64,000 bases of DNA from contig NZ_JAGGJW010000016.1 in NCBI RefSeq assembly GCF_017873175.1, positions 62,001 to 126,000 on the forward strand, given 5' to 3'. Under the pieces are notes generated by a model, which made no database searches, was not told the origin of the DNA, and saw nothing but the letters and a program-made list of their open reading frames with translations. Source of the DNA: Neorhizobium petrolearium. GTDB lineage: Bacteria > Pseudomonadota > Alphaproteobacteria > Rhizobiales > Rhizobiaceae. Shown piece after piece: positions 19,803-30,198 of the stretch (position 1 is its first letter; every line of letters starts with the position of its first letter). A program made the position numbers and the translations under genes.

Positions 19803-20219
19803 CTGACAACAGTACACGCCAAGGGAAAGACGGCTCCCGTCCTCCCGCAGAGCCTGGAACGTGGCGCCGATGCCGCCGCCCGCGCTCTCGAACTGGTCCT
19901 CGCAAGTCTCGAGGACTCCAAAGCAGAAGATATTGTCACCATCAACATCGCCGGAAAATCAGCGCTCGGAGACTATATGGTCGTTGTCTCCGGACGATCG
20001 AGCCGGCATGTCATGGCCATCTGCGATCACCTGATTTCCGACCTTAAGGACGAGGGCCTGGGTGCACCTCGCGTCGAAGGCCTGGAAGCTGGCGACTGGG
20101 TGCTGATTGACACTGGTGACATCATCATCCATGTGTTCCGCCCTGAAATCCGCGAGTTCTACAACATCGAGAAGATGTGGGCCGCTCCGGATATCGAGGA
20201 AGGTACACTGCTGCACTGA
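19803..20219 (+). CDS. rsfS: Ribosome silencing factor RsfS, probably using a CTG start
   Basis: RsfS binds ribosomal protein uL14 and blocks subunit joining during starvation. From CTG 19803 the frame gives 138 residues, including the conserved N-terminal region ALELVLASLEDSKAEDIV and the core NIAGKSALGDYMVVVSG, VEGLEAGDWVLID and the end VFRPEIREFYNIEKMW. The first ATG in frame (19977) would give only 80 residues and cut the conserved domain. From the upstream stop at 19749 to 19977 there is no ATG, GTG or TTG in frame. CTG 19803 has AAAGGA seven bases upstream (19791-19796). The product is firm; the start is inference. Confidence 0.88.
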   Translation: MTTVHAKGKTAPVLPQSLERGADAAARALELVLASLEDSKAEDIVTINIAGKSALGDYMVVVSGRSSRHVMAICDHLISDLKDEGLGAPRVEGLEAGDWVLIDTGDIIIHVFRPEIREFYNIEKMWAAPDIEEGTLLH

Positions 20220-20325
20220 CAGATTTGGGCGCATCCTGAACCGGTCTGGCTGACGTCGAATTCGAGGGCCGAGCATACGCTCGCCGTCAGGATGGGATTT
20301 CGACCGCTAAAAAATGGATCAGGAC

Positions 20326-20808
20326 ATGCGGATAAGCCTTTTTGCGGTGGGACGGCTGAAAGCCGGGCCTGAAAAGGATCTTGCGTCCCGATACCTTGAT
20401 CGCTTTGCCAAAGCTGGCCCGGCGGTGGGTTTGGAATTGTCCAAACTCATAGAAGTCCAGGAGAGTCGCGCGGCCAATCCCGAAACGCGCAAGCGTGAAG
20501 AGGCCGTCGCTCTTGAAAAAGCACTCCCGGAAGGCGCGGTCCTCGTCCTTCTCGATGAACGCGGCAAGGCGCTCGACAGCGAGGCGTTCGCCGGCCTCAT
20601 CGGCCGCTATCGCGACAACGGCAAGCGCGACCTGATGCTGGCAATCGGCGGCGCTGACGGGCTTGACCGGGAATTGCGCTCACGCGCCGATGTGGTGCTC
20701 AATCTCGGCTCCATGACCTGGCCGCATCAGCTCGTGCGCATCCTTATTGCCGAGCAGCTTTATCGTGCCGTCACCATTCTTTCCGGCCATCCCTATCACC
20801 GCGTGTAA
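20326..20808 (+). CDS. rlmH: 23S rRNA (pseudouridine1915-N3)-methyltransferase
   Basis: A 160-residue SPOUT-class methyltransferase that modifies pseudouridine 1915 in helix 69 of 23S rRNA on assembled ribosomes. It begins MRISLFAVGRLKAGPEKDL, has LDERGKALDSEAFA and the knot region LAIGGADGLDRELRSRAD, and ends QLYRAVTILSGHPYHRV, the highly conserved SPOUT tail. Start 20326 is chosen because it gives the family length; an ATG at 20314 in frame adds four residues and has no better ribosome-binding site. It follows rsfS by about 100 bases. Confidence 0.96.
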   Translation: MRISLFAVGRLKAGPEKDLASRYLDRFAKAGPAVGLELSKLIEVQESRAANPETRKREEAVALEKALPEGAVLVLLDERGKALDSEAFAGLIGRYRDNGKRDLMLAIGGADGLDRELRSRADVVLNLGSMTWPHQLVRILIAEQLYRAVTILSGHPYHRV

Positions 20809-20901
20809 ACACTTCATTTAGATTCAAACACGATGTTGTTTATGGCCTCGTCGGGCAAATCAGCTTACGCTTCCTCGATCCGGCAGAGAATCGGAGCGGG
20901 A

Positions 20902-22323
20902 ATGAGAGTAACAGGGATGACATCGTACCGACATGCGCTGCTTCTGGCGGCGGGTTTCGGTTTTGCCCTGATTCCGCCTCTTGAACCCTCCAGCCTGGCA
21001 CGCGCTCAGGATGCCGATATGCCGGCACCGCCGCAGGCCGGATCACCTGCAGCCGCCATGGTCGATCCTACAGCCGACCTGCAGCGCCGGCGCAACGAGA
21101 CGCGCGGCGAGCTCGAAGTTCTGGCCAAGAATATGAAGCTTTCGGCCGATAAAGTGGCCGCGATCGAAAAGAACATTGCGGATATCAAGAAAGACAACGC
21201 CGATGTCCGTCAAGCCCTGATCGACTCCGCTGCACGTCGCAAGAGTCTCGAAACGAAAATCCTGGACAGCGAAAAGAAAATCGCCGAGCTCAAAGTCGAG
21301 GAGGACGGCATTCACGCCTCGCTGCGCAGCCGCCGCGCTGTTCTCGCAGAGGTACTCGCAGCGCTTCAGCGAATGGGACGCAATCCTCCGCCGGCGCTTC
21401 TGGTCACGCCCGACGATGCATTGGCATCCGTGCGCAGCGCCATACTGCTTGGCGCTGTCGTACCTGGCATGCGGGACGAGGCCAACGAGCTGGTCGCCGA
21501 TCTCCAGTCTCTTGTCTCTTTGCAGGCAGCCGCCCTCACCGAGAAGACGAACGTCTCCAACACCATCGCCGAAAGCCTCGAAGAAGAGCGGCGTATGAAC
21601 CTTCTCCTCGCTGAAAACGAAAAGTTGAACAGGCGTAACATCGCCGACCTGGATGCCGAACGCCGCCGCTCGGAAGAGCTTGCCGGGCACGCCGATACGC
21701 TTGAAAACCTCATCCAATCGCTTGAAGGCGAGATCGCTTCCGTCCGCGAGGCAATCGACAGGGCACGCCTCGAAGAGGAGCGGCGCCGCCTCCTTTCGGA
21801 AGCCGAGCGCGAAAGGGCCAAAAAGCTCGCCGAAAGCGGCGTGCCTGACAAAAACCGTATTGCGCCCGCATATGCGTTTTCGAGCCTCAAGCAGAAGCTG
21901 GAGCTTCCGGTCGCTGGAGATGTATTGCGTTGGTTCGGTGACCCCGACGGGACAGGACATACGGCAAGGGGCATGACTATAGCTTCGAATCCCGGAGCAG
22001 TGGTTACGGCGCCTACGGATGGTCTCGTCGTTTTTGCCGGTGCGTTCCGAAGCTATGGACAGACGATCATCCTCAATGCCGGAGACGGATACCATCTGGT
22101 CCTGACCGGCATGGATGAAGTGAATGCGCGGCAGGGCAAGTTCGTCTTCGCAGGCGAACCCATCGCCGTTATGGGTGAGAAAAGAGTGGCAAGCGCAATG
22201 GCATTGGCGCTGGAAACAGATCGTCCAACGCTTTACATTGAATTCCGAAAGGACGGCACTCCGGTCGATTCCAGGCCGTGGTGGACCGCAAAGGAAACTG
22301 GAAGGGCACGAAATGATTCGTAG
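20902..22323 (+). CDS. Periplasmic M23-family/EnvC-like murein hydrolase activator
   Basis: About 473 residues from ATG 20902, which follows GGAGCGGG; an earlier in-frame ATG is at 20833. A signal peptide (MTSYRHALLLAAGF...SLARAQ) is followed by long coiled coil from about residue 60 to 310, rich in Glu, Lys and Arg, then a LytM/M23 domain over the last 130 residues (GDVLRWFGDPDGTGHTARGMTI...). In EnvC-type activators the LytM domain is inactive and switches on amidases at the division site. Here GHTARGM replaces the HxxxD zinc motif of active M23 enzymes, so an activator role is favoured. It overlaps ctpA by 11 bases. Confidence 0.85.
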   Translation: MRVTGMTSYRHALLLAAGFGFALIPPLEPSSLARAQDADMPAPPQAGSPAAAMVDPTADLQRRRNETRGELEVLAKNMKLSADKVAAIEKNIADIKKDNADVRQALIDSAARRKSLETKILDSEKKIAELKVEEDGIHASLRSRRAVLAEVLAALQRMGRNPPPALLVTPDDALASVRSAILLGAVVPGMRDEANELVADLQSLVSLQAAALTEKTNVSNTIAESLEEERRMNLLLAENEKLNRRNIADLDAERRRSEELAGHADTLENLIQSLEGEIASVREAIDRARLEEERRRLLSEAERERAKKLAESGVPDKNRIAPAYAFSSLKQKLELPVAGDVLRWFGDPDGTGHTARGMTIASNPGAVVTAPTDGLVVFAGAFRSYGQTIILNAGDGYHLVLTGMDEVNARQGKFVFAGEPIAVMGEKRVASAMALALETDRPTLYIEFRKDGTPVDSRPWWTAKETGRARNDS

Positions 22324-23644
22324 GGCTTCTCTTGTCATCGTCGGGGCGCTCATGGGTGCGACAGCGATGAGCGTGATTTACTCGGCCGGTGTGCCTGCGC
22401 AGGCGGCCGGTCCTTCGACCTACAAGGAATTGTCGATCTTCGGCGATGTGTTCGAGCGGGTCCGTGCTCAGTACGTGACGCCGCCGGACGAGGAAAAGCT
22501 AGTAGAAAATGCTATCAACGGCATGTTGACCTCGCTGGACCCCCATTCGAGCTTCATGAATGCCAGAGATGCTGAAGATATGCGCACACAGACGCGCGGC
22601 GAGTTCGGCGGCCTCGGCATCGAGGTGACGATGGAGAACGAACTCGTCAAGGTCATCGCGCCCATCGACGATACGCCCGCCTCGCGCGCCGGCATCCTGG
22701 CCGGTGACTTCATTTCGGAGATCGACGGCCAGCCGGTACGCGGCCTGAAGCTTGAAGATGCCGTCGAAAAGATGCGCGGTGCGGTCAACACGCCGATCAA
22801 GCTGACGATCATTCGTCAAGGCGCCGACAAGCCGCTCGATATCACCGTCGTGCGCGATATCATCGCGGTCCGCGCCGTAAAATCCCGCGTTGAAAACGGT
22901 GACGTCGGTTATGTCCGCGTTATTTCCTTCACTGAAAAGACCTACGACGACCTGGAAAAGGCGATCAAGAAGATCAAGGCGGATGTACCGGCCGACAAGC
23001 TGAAGGGCTACGTCCTCGACCTGCGCCTTAATCCTGGCGGTCTTCTCGACCAGGCGATCAACGTTTCCGACGCCTTTCTGGAACGCGGCGAGGTTGTTTC
23101 CACACGCGGCCGCAATGCAGACGAAACCCGCCGCTTCAATGCCGGCCCGGGTGATCTGACGGACGGAAAGCCAGTGATCGTACTCGTCAATGGTGGCTCG
23201 GCTTCCGCTTCGGAAATCGTCGCCGGCGCATTGCAGGATCTGAAGCGTGCGACCGTTCTCGGTACGCGCTCCTTCGGCAAGGGTTCGGTCCAGACGATCA
23301 TCCCGCTCGGCGACGCCGGCGCGCTGCGTCTGACCACCGCTCTGTATTACACGCCTTCGGGTAAATCGATCCAGGGCACTGGCATCAACCCGGATATCAA
23401 GGTTGAGCAGCCACTGCCGCCGGAACTGCAGGGCAAGGTCCGCGCCGAAGGTGAGTCCAGCCTGCGGGGCCATATTCCGGGCGCCGCCGAGACGGAGGAA
23501 GGTTCGGGCTCCGTCGCTTATGTGCCGCCGGAAGCCAAGGACGACATCCAGCTCAACTATGCACTGGATCTGCTCCATGGCGTGAAGACTGATCCGTCCT
23601 TCCCTGCGAATCCGGATAAGGCTGCGGCCGCCATCAAGAAGTGA
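22313..23644 (+). CDS. ctpA: C-terminal processing protease (S41 family)
   Basis: A 443-residue exported serine protease. ATG 22313 opens a signal sequence (MIRRASLVIVGALMGATAM). A PDZ domain (GGLGIEVTMENELVKVIAPIDDTPASRAGI) spans roughly residues 95-175, and the S41 domain carries the catalytic Ser in GGSASASEIVAGAL and Lys in GTRSFGKGSVQT. It degrades or trims periplasmic and lipoprotein substrates and, in relatives, controls peptidoglycan hydrolases. The position directly after an EnvC-like gene, with an 11-base overlap, fits cell-wall remodelling. Confidence 0.95.
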   Translation: MIRRASLVIVGALMGATAMSVIYSAGVPAQAAGPSTYKELSIFGDVFERVRAQYVTPPDEEKLVENAINGMLTSLDPHSSFMNARDAEDMRTQTRGEFGGLGIEVTMENELVKVIAPIDDTPASRAGILAGDFISEIDGQPVRGLKLEDAVEKMRGAVNTPIKLTIIRQGADKPLDITVVRDIIAVRAVKSRVENGDVGYVRVISFTEKTYDDLEKAIKKIKADVPADKLKGYVLDLRLNPGGLLDQAINVSDAFLERGEVVSTRGRNADETRRFNAGPGDLTDGKPVIVLVNGGSASASEIVAGALQDLKRATVLGTRSFGKGSVQTIIPLGDAGALRLTTALYYTPSGKSIQGTGINPDIKVEQPLPPELQGKVRAEGESSLRGHIPGAAETEEGSGSVAYVPPEAKDDIQLNYALDLLHGVKTDPSFPANPDKAAAAIKK

Positions 23645-23654
23645 CAAAATCCGG

Positions 23655-23697
23655 ACCGGCCAGCGTAGCGCGTTGCCAAGACGCCTCGCTGGCCGGT
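23655..23697 (+). terminator. Stem-loop after ctpA, probable terminator
   Basis: ACCGGCCAGCG (23655-23665) pairs perfectly with CGCTGGCCGGT (23687-23697) with a 21-base loop, followed by TCTGCTT. It starts 11 bases after the ctpA stop. The long loop and weak T-run leave its strength open. Confidence 0.5.
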
Positions 23698-23731
23698 TCT
23701 GCTTATCTGCAGGCACGATACAGGACCGAAA

Positions 23732-24931
23732 TTGGGCAGCGATCTCCACGCACCGCTGGGACAAGGCCGGCCGGCCGCACGGCGACGGGTTAGAAGATTT
23801 TCTCCCGCGGCCGTTCTCGCCTCCCTGGCCGTCGCAGGCATTCTTGGCCTTTCGATTTATGCTATGCGAGGTGACGACGCTCTGAGACGGGTCGCGTCCA
23901 ATGATCCGCCGGCATCCGAACCCGACCAGGCTCAGCCTCTCGGAAGGAACGATCAGAACTCCGCTGGGCAGCAACCTGCGGGCATGCCTCGCTCCAATCC
24001 GACTTCCGGTGCGAATATCGAGCGGACGCTGACGGACGACGGCATGGTCGTGACAAAATACACGCCGCGATCCCGCGACAATGGCGGCCCGGTCCTCATC
24101 GAAACCCAAAGAATTGGCCAGGACCCGCGCATGGCCGCCCAGCCCAATGAAGCACTGCTCGAAGACTCGCCCTATGGCCGGTTGCCGATCACCGGCCCGG
24201 ACGGATTGCGGCCGATGGACCAGTATGCTCGGCCATGGTCTGGTGCACGTGGAACCCGGATCGCGATCGTCGTGGGCGGGCTTGGCCTCAGCCAGACGGG
24301 CACGCAGAGGGCGATCAAGGAATTGCCCCCGACGATAACCTTTGCCTTCGCTGCGAGCGGCAACAGCCTCCAGCGCTGGATGCAGGAGGCTCGCCGCAGC
24401 GGCCACGAAATCCTGGTACAGGTGCCACTGGAGCCATTCGACTATCCGGCAAACGATCCAGGTCCTGACACATTGCTGACCAGGACTTCCGTAAAAGAAA
24501 ATCTCAACCGGCTGCATGAAGCCATGGGCAGGATCACGAACTACACGGGCATCATGAACTATCTTGGTGGCCGTTATCTTGCCGATGCGGATGCGCTGGA
24601 GCCGATCCTGCGCGATGTTTCGCAACGCGGCCTGCTGTTTCTCGACGACGGTACGTCTGCCCAATCCAAGACGGCGGTTATCGCCAAGGCGATCGAACTA
24701 CCGCACGCTTTCGGCGATCTGACCCTCGACGGCCAGCTGCAGGTGGATGCAATTCTCAAGAAGTTGGATGAGTTGGAGCGCATCGCCGGCCGCAGGGGCA
24801 CGGCTGTTGGCGTCGCTTCTGCTTTCGATGAGAGCATTGATGCGATAAGGCAGTGGAGCGAGAGGACTTCGCAACGCGGGATCGAGATCGTCGGGGTTTC
24901 AGCACTCGCAGGCCAAAGCGTCGAGCCATGA
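23732..24931 (+). CDS. Divergent polysaccharide deacetylase family protein (YibQ/DUF610)
   Basis: A 399-residue membrane-anchored protein started by TTG 23732, with AGGACC seven bases upstream. A basic N-terminus is followed by one helix ([19 protein letters not shown], near residues 27-45), a low-complexity linker to about residue 150, and a divergent deacetylase domain ([20 protein letters not shown], then [23 protein letters not shown]). The divergent group usually lacks the full metal site of NodB-type enzymes. In this chromosome type it regularly follows ctpA and precedes rppH. The substrate is unknown; a role in the envelope is inferred. Confidence 0.88.
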   Translation: MGSDLHAPLGQGRPAARRRVRRFSPAAVLASLAVAGILGLSIYAMRGDDALRRVASNDPPASEPDQAQPLGRNDQNSAGQQPAGMPRSNPTSGANIERTLTDDGMVVTKYTPRSRDNGGPVLIETQRIGQDPRMAAQPNEALLEDSPYGRLPITGPDGLRPMDQYARPWSGARGTRIAIVVGGLGLSQTGTQRAIKELPPTITFAFAASGNSLQRWMQEARRSGHEILVQVPLEPFDYPANDPGPDTLLTRTSVKENLNRLHEAMGRITNYTGIMNYLGGRYLADADALEPILRDVSQRGLLFLDDGTSAQSKTAVIAKAIELPHAFGDLTLDGQLQVDAILKKLDELERIAGRRGTAVGVASAFDESIDAIRQWSERTSQRGIEIVGVSALAGQSVEP

Positions 24932-24947
24932 TGGAACGGAGTCGTGC

Positions 24948-25484
24948 ATGAGCAAGAAGGACAAACGCCTGGTTCGCGCCGAAGACCTGCCTTATCGACC
25001 CTGCGTCGGCATCATGGTGCTGAATCGCGATGGCCTCGTTTGGGCCGGACGACGCGTCAGCGAAGGCAACAGCGAATACGACGGTTCGCCGCAGCTTTGG
25101 CAAATGCCGCAGGGCGGCATCGACAGGGGCGAGGATCCGCTTCCTGCCGCTTATCGCGAGCTTTACGAGGAAACTGGTATCCGGACCGTCAGGCTGCTCG
25201 CAGAGGCGCGCGATTGGATCAACTATGACTTGCCACCGCATCTCATAGGTATCGGATTGAAGGGCAAATATCGCGGCCAGACGCAACGCTGGTTCGCCTT
25301 CCGCTTCGACGGCGACGAAAGTGAAATTGCCATCAACCCGCCGCCAGGCGGCCATGAACCGGAATTCGACGCGTGGGAATGGAAGCCGATGACCGATCTG
25401 CCCGGCCTGATCGTACCGTTCAAGCGCGCCGTTTATGATCAGGTCGTCGCGGAGTTCGCGCATCTGGCCAAAGCTGCGGCCTGA
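24948..25484 (+). CDS. rppH: RNA pyrophosphohydrolase (Nudix)
   Basis: A 178-residue Nudix hydrolase that converts 5'-triphosphate RNA to monophosphate and so starts mRNA decay. The full Nudix box is present ([20 protein letters not shown], near residues 63-82), preceded by LWQMPQGG and followed by WINYDLP and [10 protein letters not shown], all typical of RppH. The start is close to the deacetylase stop (16 bases), suggesting co-transcription. Confidence 0.96.
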   Translation: MSKKDKRLVRAEDLPYRPCVGIMVLNRDGLVWAGRRVSEGNSEYDGSPQLWQMPQGGIDRGEDPLPAAYRELYEETGIRTVRLLAEARDWINYDLPPHLIGIGLKGKYRGQTQRWFAFRFDGDESEIAINPPPGGHEPEFDAWEWKPMTDLPGLIVPFKRAVYDQVVAEFAHLAKAAA

Positions 25485-25807
25485 ATCTAACCTTGAGTTT
25501 GCTGCTTTCGATGCACGGCGAAGGCGGCAGGACCGATGGGTTGCTCCATAAAAGCGTCCAGCTCTCCCACAGCTTTCTTCTCGAAGCTCGGGGTGGCGGA
25601 CATGGCTCGCACTTAAAGCCGCACAGGAAGCCCTCGGCGTGGTTCAGGATGGTGCGGGATGTCCGTTCGCCAAGACGGTTACTTGCCAGCGTTTTGCAAT
25701 ATCGAACCGACCGGAAACTCCATCGACCGGCGCCGCGACGCGTTCATAGCCGTCGGAACAGTCCCGCTGCACAAAAACGCACCGGGCCTTTTATCCAGGA
25801 TGCCGGT
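25485..25807. other. 323-base gap without an assignable gene
   Basis: This gap lies between the convergent rppH and bfr genes. No ribosome-binding-site-supported ORF is recognised. A short minus-strand frame of 38 codons (MSATPSFEKK...) and a plus-strand frame reading EALGVVQDGAGCPFAKTV both look faintly protein-like but match nothing I recognise. They may be remnants of a decayed gene. No clear terminator hairpin was found. Confidence 0.35.
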
Positions 25808-26293
25808 TTATTCGGCCTCGTTGGCAGATTCCGCGTTGAGCAGACCATAACGCTCCTCGCCGATCTTCGCCAGCAGATCGAGCTGGGTTTCAAGGAAGTC
25901 GATATGGCCTTCCTCATCAGCCAGAAGCTCTTCGAAGAGTTTCATCGAAACATAGTCGCCGGCGCCATGACAGATATCGCGGGAGGCTTTGTAAGCCGTG
26001 CGGGCGTCATATTCGCCCGCAAGGTCGGCTTCAAGAACTTCCTTGACGCTCTGGCCGATCCGTAGCGGCGCCACTGTCTGGAGATTGGGATGGCCTTCAA
26101 GGAAGATGATGCGCGCGATCAGCTTATCAGCATGGTGCATCTCTTCGATGGACTCGGCCCGCTCCTTCTTCGCAAGCTTTGTATAGCCCCAATCTTCGAG
26201 AAGGCGGTAATGCAGCCAATATTGGTTGACCGCACCAAGTTCGAGAAAAAGTGCCTCGTTAAGCCGCTCGATGACCTTTGAGTCGCCTTTCAA
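25808..26293 (-). CDS. bfr: Bacterioferritin
   Basis: A haem-containing iron-storage protein. With a TTG start at 26293 (AGGAG eight bases upstream) the length is 161 residues and all ligands fall at the standard numbers: ferroxidase E18, E51, H54, E94, E127 and H130, and haem ligand M52 (EEMHHADK). An ATG at 26317 would add eight residues absent from the family. It stores iron as ferric mineral in a 24-mer shell. The start lies inside the end of the bacterioferritin-associated ferredoxin gene, so the two are translationally coupled. Confidence 0.96.
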   Translation of the reverse strand: MKGDSKVIERLNEALFLELGAVNQYWLHYRLLEDWGYTKLAKKERAESIEEMHHADKLIARIIFLEGHPNLQTVAPLRIGQSVKEVLEADLAGEYDARTAYKASRDICHGAGDYVSMKLFEELLADEEGHIDFLETQLDLLAKIGEERYGLLNAESANEAE

Positions 26294-26570
26294 TGTCCGC
26301 TCTCCTGTTCTCTTCATGGAATTGTTTCAAGCGGGACATATATACAACGACCTCGGCTTCCGTCGAGTGGTGCTCGGCGTGATATTCCTCGGTTGTACGG
26401 ATGATGAGGTCGACAACGTTCGGGAAGCAGCCGCAGCAACGGCCGCGCTTACCCATGGCGTGGTACACTTTAGCCGGAACGATCAGCTGCCAACAATCTT
26501 CGTTAAGGAGCTCGATGATAACGTCCCTGATTTCCCTGTCGGTGATGTAATTGCAACTGCAAACCAGCAT
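26259..26570 (-). CDS. bfd: Bacterioferritin-associated ferredoxin
   Basis: A 103-residue protein with the [2Fe-2S] ligands C4 and C6 ([10 protein letters not shown]) and C45/C48 (RCCGC) of the BFD-like domain. It passes electrons to bacterioferritin haem to release stored iron. The spacing between the cysteine pairs is longer than in E. coli Bfd and there is an extra charged C-terminal tail of about 40 residues. ATG 26570 is used because the domain starts there. Its last 35 bases overlap bfr. A small TTCTT-A-AAGAA palindrome lies about 90 bases upstream, but no firm iron-responsive box was identified. Confidence 0.92.
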   Translation of the reverse strand: MLVCSCNYITDREIRDVIIELLNEDCWQLIVPAKVYHAMGKRGRCCGCFPNVVDLIIRTTEEYHAEHHSTEAEVVVYMSRLKQFHEENRRADIERRLKGHRAA

Positions 26571-26772
26571 TTCTCGGTCGACCTGCGAAACATGACCTAT
26601 AACATCCTCTTTTTGCGAAAGCGGACATGCGATGTCAAGAAAAAATCGGGTATCTGCGTTATTTCTTAAAGAAGCCTGCCATTCCATGACGTGAATCAAA
26701 AATGCGATGCGGCCTTCTTTCTGCCGACCTTTCGAGAAGTAACGGATCGAAATCGGAAGCATCGTTTCACAC

Positions 26773-29700
26773 TCAGTGAAAGTTCCGCCCCTTGGGCATG
26801 ACGCTACCCGGTTCGGTCGAACAGAGCGGCGGTGCGGCAGCAGCTGCTTTCTCCTCCATACCGTTGGATCGCCTTTTCCGGCGATGATTGCCGCTGGAAT
26901 GCAATACCTCATCTGATCGGGACGATGATATCTCGGGCCGGCGCCCTTCCTTCTGCAGAAGGCCAAGCATGGGAGTGATGTCCTCTATATGTTCGACCAC
27001 CGTATGAATAACGCCGCTCTCGCTTTGCAGCTTCCCCCGGATTTTCACGAGCCGCGCGCCCATGACGACCGATCGGAAACGCTCAAAAGTTTTAGGCCAG
27101 ACGATCGCATTGGCGACACCGGTCTCGTCTTCCAATGTCATGAAGATCACGCCACTGGCAGAACCCGGACGTTGCCGCACCAGCACGATCCCTCCGATCG
27201 TGACTCTTCGCCCGTTCGGGACGTCCAGAAGATCGACACTTCGGGCGATTCCCATCGTCCTGAACTCTTCACGAAGGAAGGAGACCGGATGCGCCTTCAG
27301 TGACAGGGAAAGGTACCGATAGTCTTCGATCACCTCCTCGCCCGGCAGCATTGTCGGAATTCTGATCTTCGGTTCAGGCCTGAGATCCGCACAGCCCGCC
27401 GCATCGAACAAAGATAACCTCTCGGTCGTATTTTTCACGTCAAGTCCCCGCACGGCCCAGAGGGCCTCACGACGCGTAAGCCCGAGAGAGGTGAAAGCAT
27501 CGGCGTCCGCAAGCCGTTCGATGGCCGACCTATCGAGCCCGGACCGAAGCCAGAGATCATGAACAGATGTGTAGCCGCCTCCTCGATTGGCGATGAACTT
27601 CTTGATCATGTCATCTTCGGACAGGCCCTTGACCTGACGAAAACCTAGTCGCACGGCATATCTTGTCTTGATGACATCGCGCATGGACTCATGACGCTTG
27701 TCGATCGCATTCCTGTCAAAGACGGCATCTTCCAGAGTGCAATCCCATTCGGACTTATTCACATCGACAGGAAGGGTCTGGATGCCGTGCTCCCGCGCAT
27801 CACGGATCAGCTGCGCCGGCGCATAGAACCCCATGGGCTGCGAATTCAGCATCGCCGCACAGAAAACATCCGGATAGTAAGCCTTGATCCAGGACGACAC
27901 GTAGACAAGCAGGGCGAAGGAAGCGGCATGGCTCTCCGGAAAACCGTATTCCGCAAATCCCTGGATCTGACTAAAGCAGCTTTCCGCGAATTCTTTTGAA
28001 TACTCGTTTTCCAGCATGCCATTGATGAAGTCTCGCCTGAATTCCTCCACTCGTCCCGATCGCTTGAATGTTGCCATCGAGCGACGCAGCTTGTCGGCTT
28101 TTTCGGCAGGGAAGCGCGCGGCCGTGATAGCGATCTGCATCGCTTGCTCCTGAAAGAGCGGTACGCCGAGGGTCCTTTTCAGAACTTCTTTAAGCTCAGC
28201 GCTCGGATATTCTACCGGCCGGCCGTTTCGCTCATCCTCTCGCCGCTTCAAATACGGGTGGACCATGTTCCCCTGAATGGGGCCTGGCCGGACGATCGCC
28301 ACCTCCACGACGAGATCATAGAATTTCCGGGGTCTGAGCCGCGGCAGCATGCTCATCTGCGCCCGGCTCTCGATCTGGAAAACGCCGACCGTATCGGCCC
28401 GGCAGATCATATCATAGACGGCATCCTCAGGCTTCTGCTGCAACCCCGCCAGGGTTTCATCAACCTGGTAATGAACCCGCATGAGGTCGAATGCCTTCTT
28501 GAGACAGGTCAGCATGCCGAGGGCGAGCACATCGATCTTCAGGAGCTTCAATGTGTCGAGATCATCCTTGTCCCATTCCACCATATAGCGCCCCGGCATG
28601 GCCGTCCTCATGATCGGGACGACCTCATCGAGCCGGTCGCGCGTGATGAGGAATCCGCCGACATGCTGGGTGAGATGCCGCGGAAAGCCCAGAAGCTCCT
28701 TCGCATGAGCCAGGACTTTCTGCGTCGTGAGGTCTTTCACGTCGAGTCCAGCCGCCTTCACATCCCGTTCCGAAAGCCCGTCCTCCGACCAGCCCCAGAC
28801 CAGACTGGAAAGTGCGGCCTGGACGTCTTCCGAAAGCCCGAAAGCCTTGGCCACTTCGCGACCGGCCATACGGGTCCGATAGCTTGTGACTGCCGCCGTG
28901 AGGCCCGCGTGACGAAAACCATAATGGTGATAGATGTATTGAATGACCTCTTCTCGCCGACCGTGTTCGAAGTCGACATCGATATCCGGCGGTTCATTCC
29001 GCTCCGTCGAAATGAACCGTTCGAAAAGCAGGGTCGTGAATGTCGGATCGACCTCGGTGATACCGAGACAAAAGCAGACGGTGGAATTGGCGGCCGATCC
29101 CCGCCCCTGGCACAGGATTTTCAACTCATACCGGGCATGCCAGACGATATGGCGCACCGTCAGGAAGTAAGGCTCGTATTGCATCTCCTTGATGAGACCG
29201 AGTTCGTACCTGATCTGATCCGTTACATTGTCCGGAATTTTATCCGGATATCGACGTCTGGCCCCTTCCCAGGTCAGCCGCTCCAGGGTTTCCGATACCG
29301 TCTCGCCCGGTACGCTCTCGTCCGGATAATTATGGCTGAGCTCATCCAGCGAGAATTGCAGTTGCTTAGAAAACCTCTGAGTGTTGGCGATCGCATCCGG
29401 ATATTTGGCGAAAAGCCGCGCCATCTCAGCGGAATGCTTGATGTGCCGCTCTCCATTAGGGGCAAGACGAAAGCCGGCTTCCTGGACCGTCACATGCTCG
29501 CGGATGGCCGTCACGACATCCGATAGCGAGCGCCGATAGGGGAGACTGTAGAGAGGCAGGTTGGTTGCGATTAACGGCAAGTGACATTGCGAAGCGATCT
29601 GCGCAAAGGTGGTGAAAACGAACGCATCACGCCCATCATAGGTCGGCGACAAGGCGAGATAGATATTCTTTTCGAATTTCTCCCGATAAGAGCTCAGCTG

Positions 29701-30198
29701 CTTACCCAGCTTCGCTAGGTACCGAGCATCTTCCGCGCGGGTGAAATCCGGCACGACAGCAAGCATCATCTCGCCGCACCATTCCAGAAAATCCCATTCC
29801 TCCAGGATGCAGGAACCCTTTTCCGTCCTGAGGTTCCCCCGGCTCAGCAGGCGGCATAGGTTGGCCCAGCCCTTCCGATTCCGCGGATAGGCCAGAACGT
29901 CCGGCGTGTGGTCTGAAAAGACGAGACGTGCTCCCGGGTGAACGGTGCAAGGCTCAATGGCCTCTTCCTCATCCTCCCTCTTACCCTGCTCCTGCTGACG
30001 CTTGTACGTCTCCTTCATATCCCGGATCTGGTTATGCGCCCGCACCACACCGGCAACCGAATTCCGGTCGGCAATGCCGAGGCCGGAAAGGCCAAGAAGG
30101 CTTGCTGTCAACACCATTTCTTCAGGGCGTGCAGCCCCCTCCAGGAAGGAGAAGTTGGTCTTGGCGCCGATCTCGAAAAAAACGGGGGTATTCTTCAT
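26773..30198 (-). CDS. dnaE2: Error-prone DNA polymerase DnaE2 (ImuC)
   Basis: A 1,141-residue C-family polymerase of the mutagenic DnaE2 type. It has an N-terminal PHP domain ([15 protein letters not shown]), the polymerase catalytic aspartates in [15 protein letters not shown] (near residue 398) and [10 protein letters not shown], the fingers and helix-hairpin-helix region, and an OB fold near the C-terminus ([19 protein letters not shown]). It carries out translesion synthesis and induced mutagenesis together with ImuA and ImuB. The start codon overlaps the imuB stop (ATGA). It is the last gene of the SOS operon controlled by the LexA box at 32615-32629. Confidence 0.96.
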   Translation of the reverse strand: MKNTPVFFEIGAKTNFSFLEGAARPEEMVLTASLLGLSGLGIADRNSVAGVVRAHNQIRDMKETYKRQQEQGKREDEEEAIEPCTVHPGARLVFSDHTPDVLAYPRNRKGWANLCRLLSRGNLRTEKGSCILEEWDFLEWCGEMMLAVVPDFTRAEDARYLAKLGKQLSSYREKFEKNIYLALSPTYDGRDAFVFTTFAQIASQCHLPLIATNLPLYSLPYRRSLSDVVTAIREHVTVQEAGFRLAPNGERHIKHSAEMARLFAKYPDAIANTQRFSKQLQFSLDELSHNYPDESVPGETVSETLERLTWEGARRRYPDKIPDNVTDQIRYELGLIKEMQYEPYFLTVRHIVWHARYELKILCQGRGSAANSTVCFCLGITEVDPTFTTLLFERFISTERNEPPDIDVDFEHGRREEVIQYIYHHYGFRHAGLTAAVTSYRTRMAGREVAKAFGLSEDVQAALSSLVWGWSEDGLSERDVKAAGLDVKDLTTQKVLAHAKELLGFPRHLTQHVGGFLITRDRLDEVVPIMRTAMPGRYMVEWDKDDLDTLKLLKIDVLALGMLTCLKKAFDLMRVHYQVDETLAGLQQKPEDAVYDMICRADTVGVFQIESRAQMSMLPRLRPRKFYDLVVEVAIVRPGPIQGNMVHPYLKRREDERNGRPVEYPSAELKEVLKRTLGVPLFQEQAMQIAITAARFPAEKADKLRRSMATFKRSGRVEEFRRDFINGMLENEYSKEFAESCFSQIQGFAEYGFPESHAASFALLVYVSSWIKAYYPDVFCAAMLNSQPMGFYAPAQLIRDAREHGIQTLPVDVNKSEWDCTLEDAVFDRNAIDKRHESMRDVIKTRYAVRLGFRQVKGLSEDDMIKKFIANRGGGYTSVHDLWLRSGLDRSAIERLADADAFTSLGLTRREALWAVRGLDVKNTTERLSLFDAAGCADLRPEPKIRIPTMLPGEEVIEDYRYLSLSLKAHPVSFLREEFRTMGIARSVDLLDVPNGRRVTIGGIVLVRQRPGSASGVIFMTLEDETGVANAIVWPKTFERFRSVVMGARLVKIRGKLQSESGVIHTVVEHIEDITPMLGLLQKEGRRPEISSSRSDEVLHSSGNHRRKRRSNGMEEKAAAAAPPLCSTEPGSVMPKGRNFH

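Noticed and set aside
22499-24664. A 721-codon minus-strand frame over ctpA and the deacetylase gene
   Set aside because: It spans two well-supported plus-strand genes and has no domain or ribosome-binding-site support.
26663-26673. TTCTT-A-AAGAA palindrome upstream of bfd as an Irr/ICE or RirA box
   Set aside because: It is only an 11-base palindrome and matches neither the full ICE consensus nor the longer RirA-type operator as I know them. It is too weak to list as a site.
28144-29526. A 460-codon plus-strand frame inside dnaE2
   Set aside because: The opposite strand encodes DnaE2 with polymerase motifs throughout; the plus-strand frame is a composition shadow.
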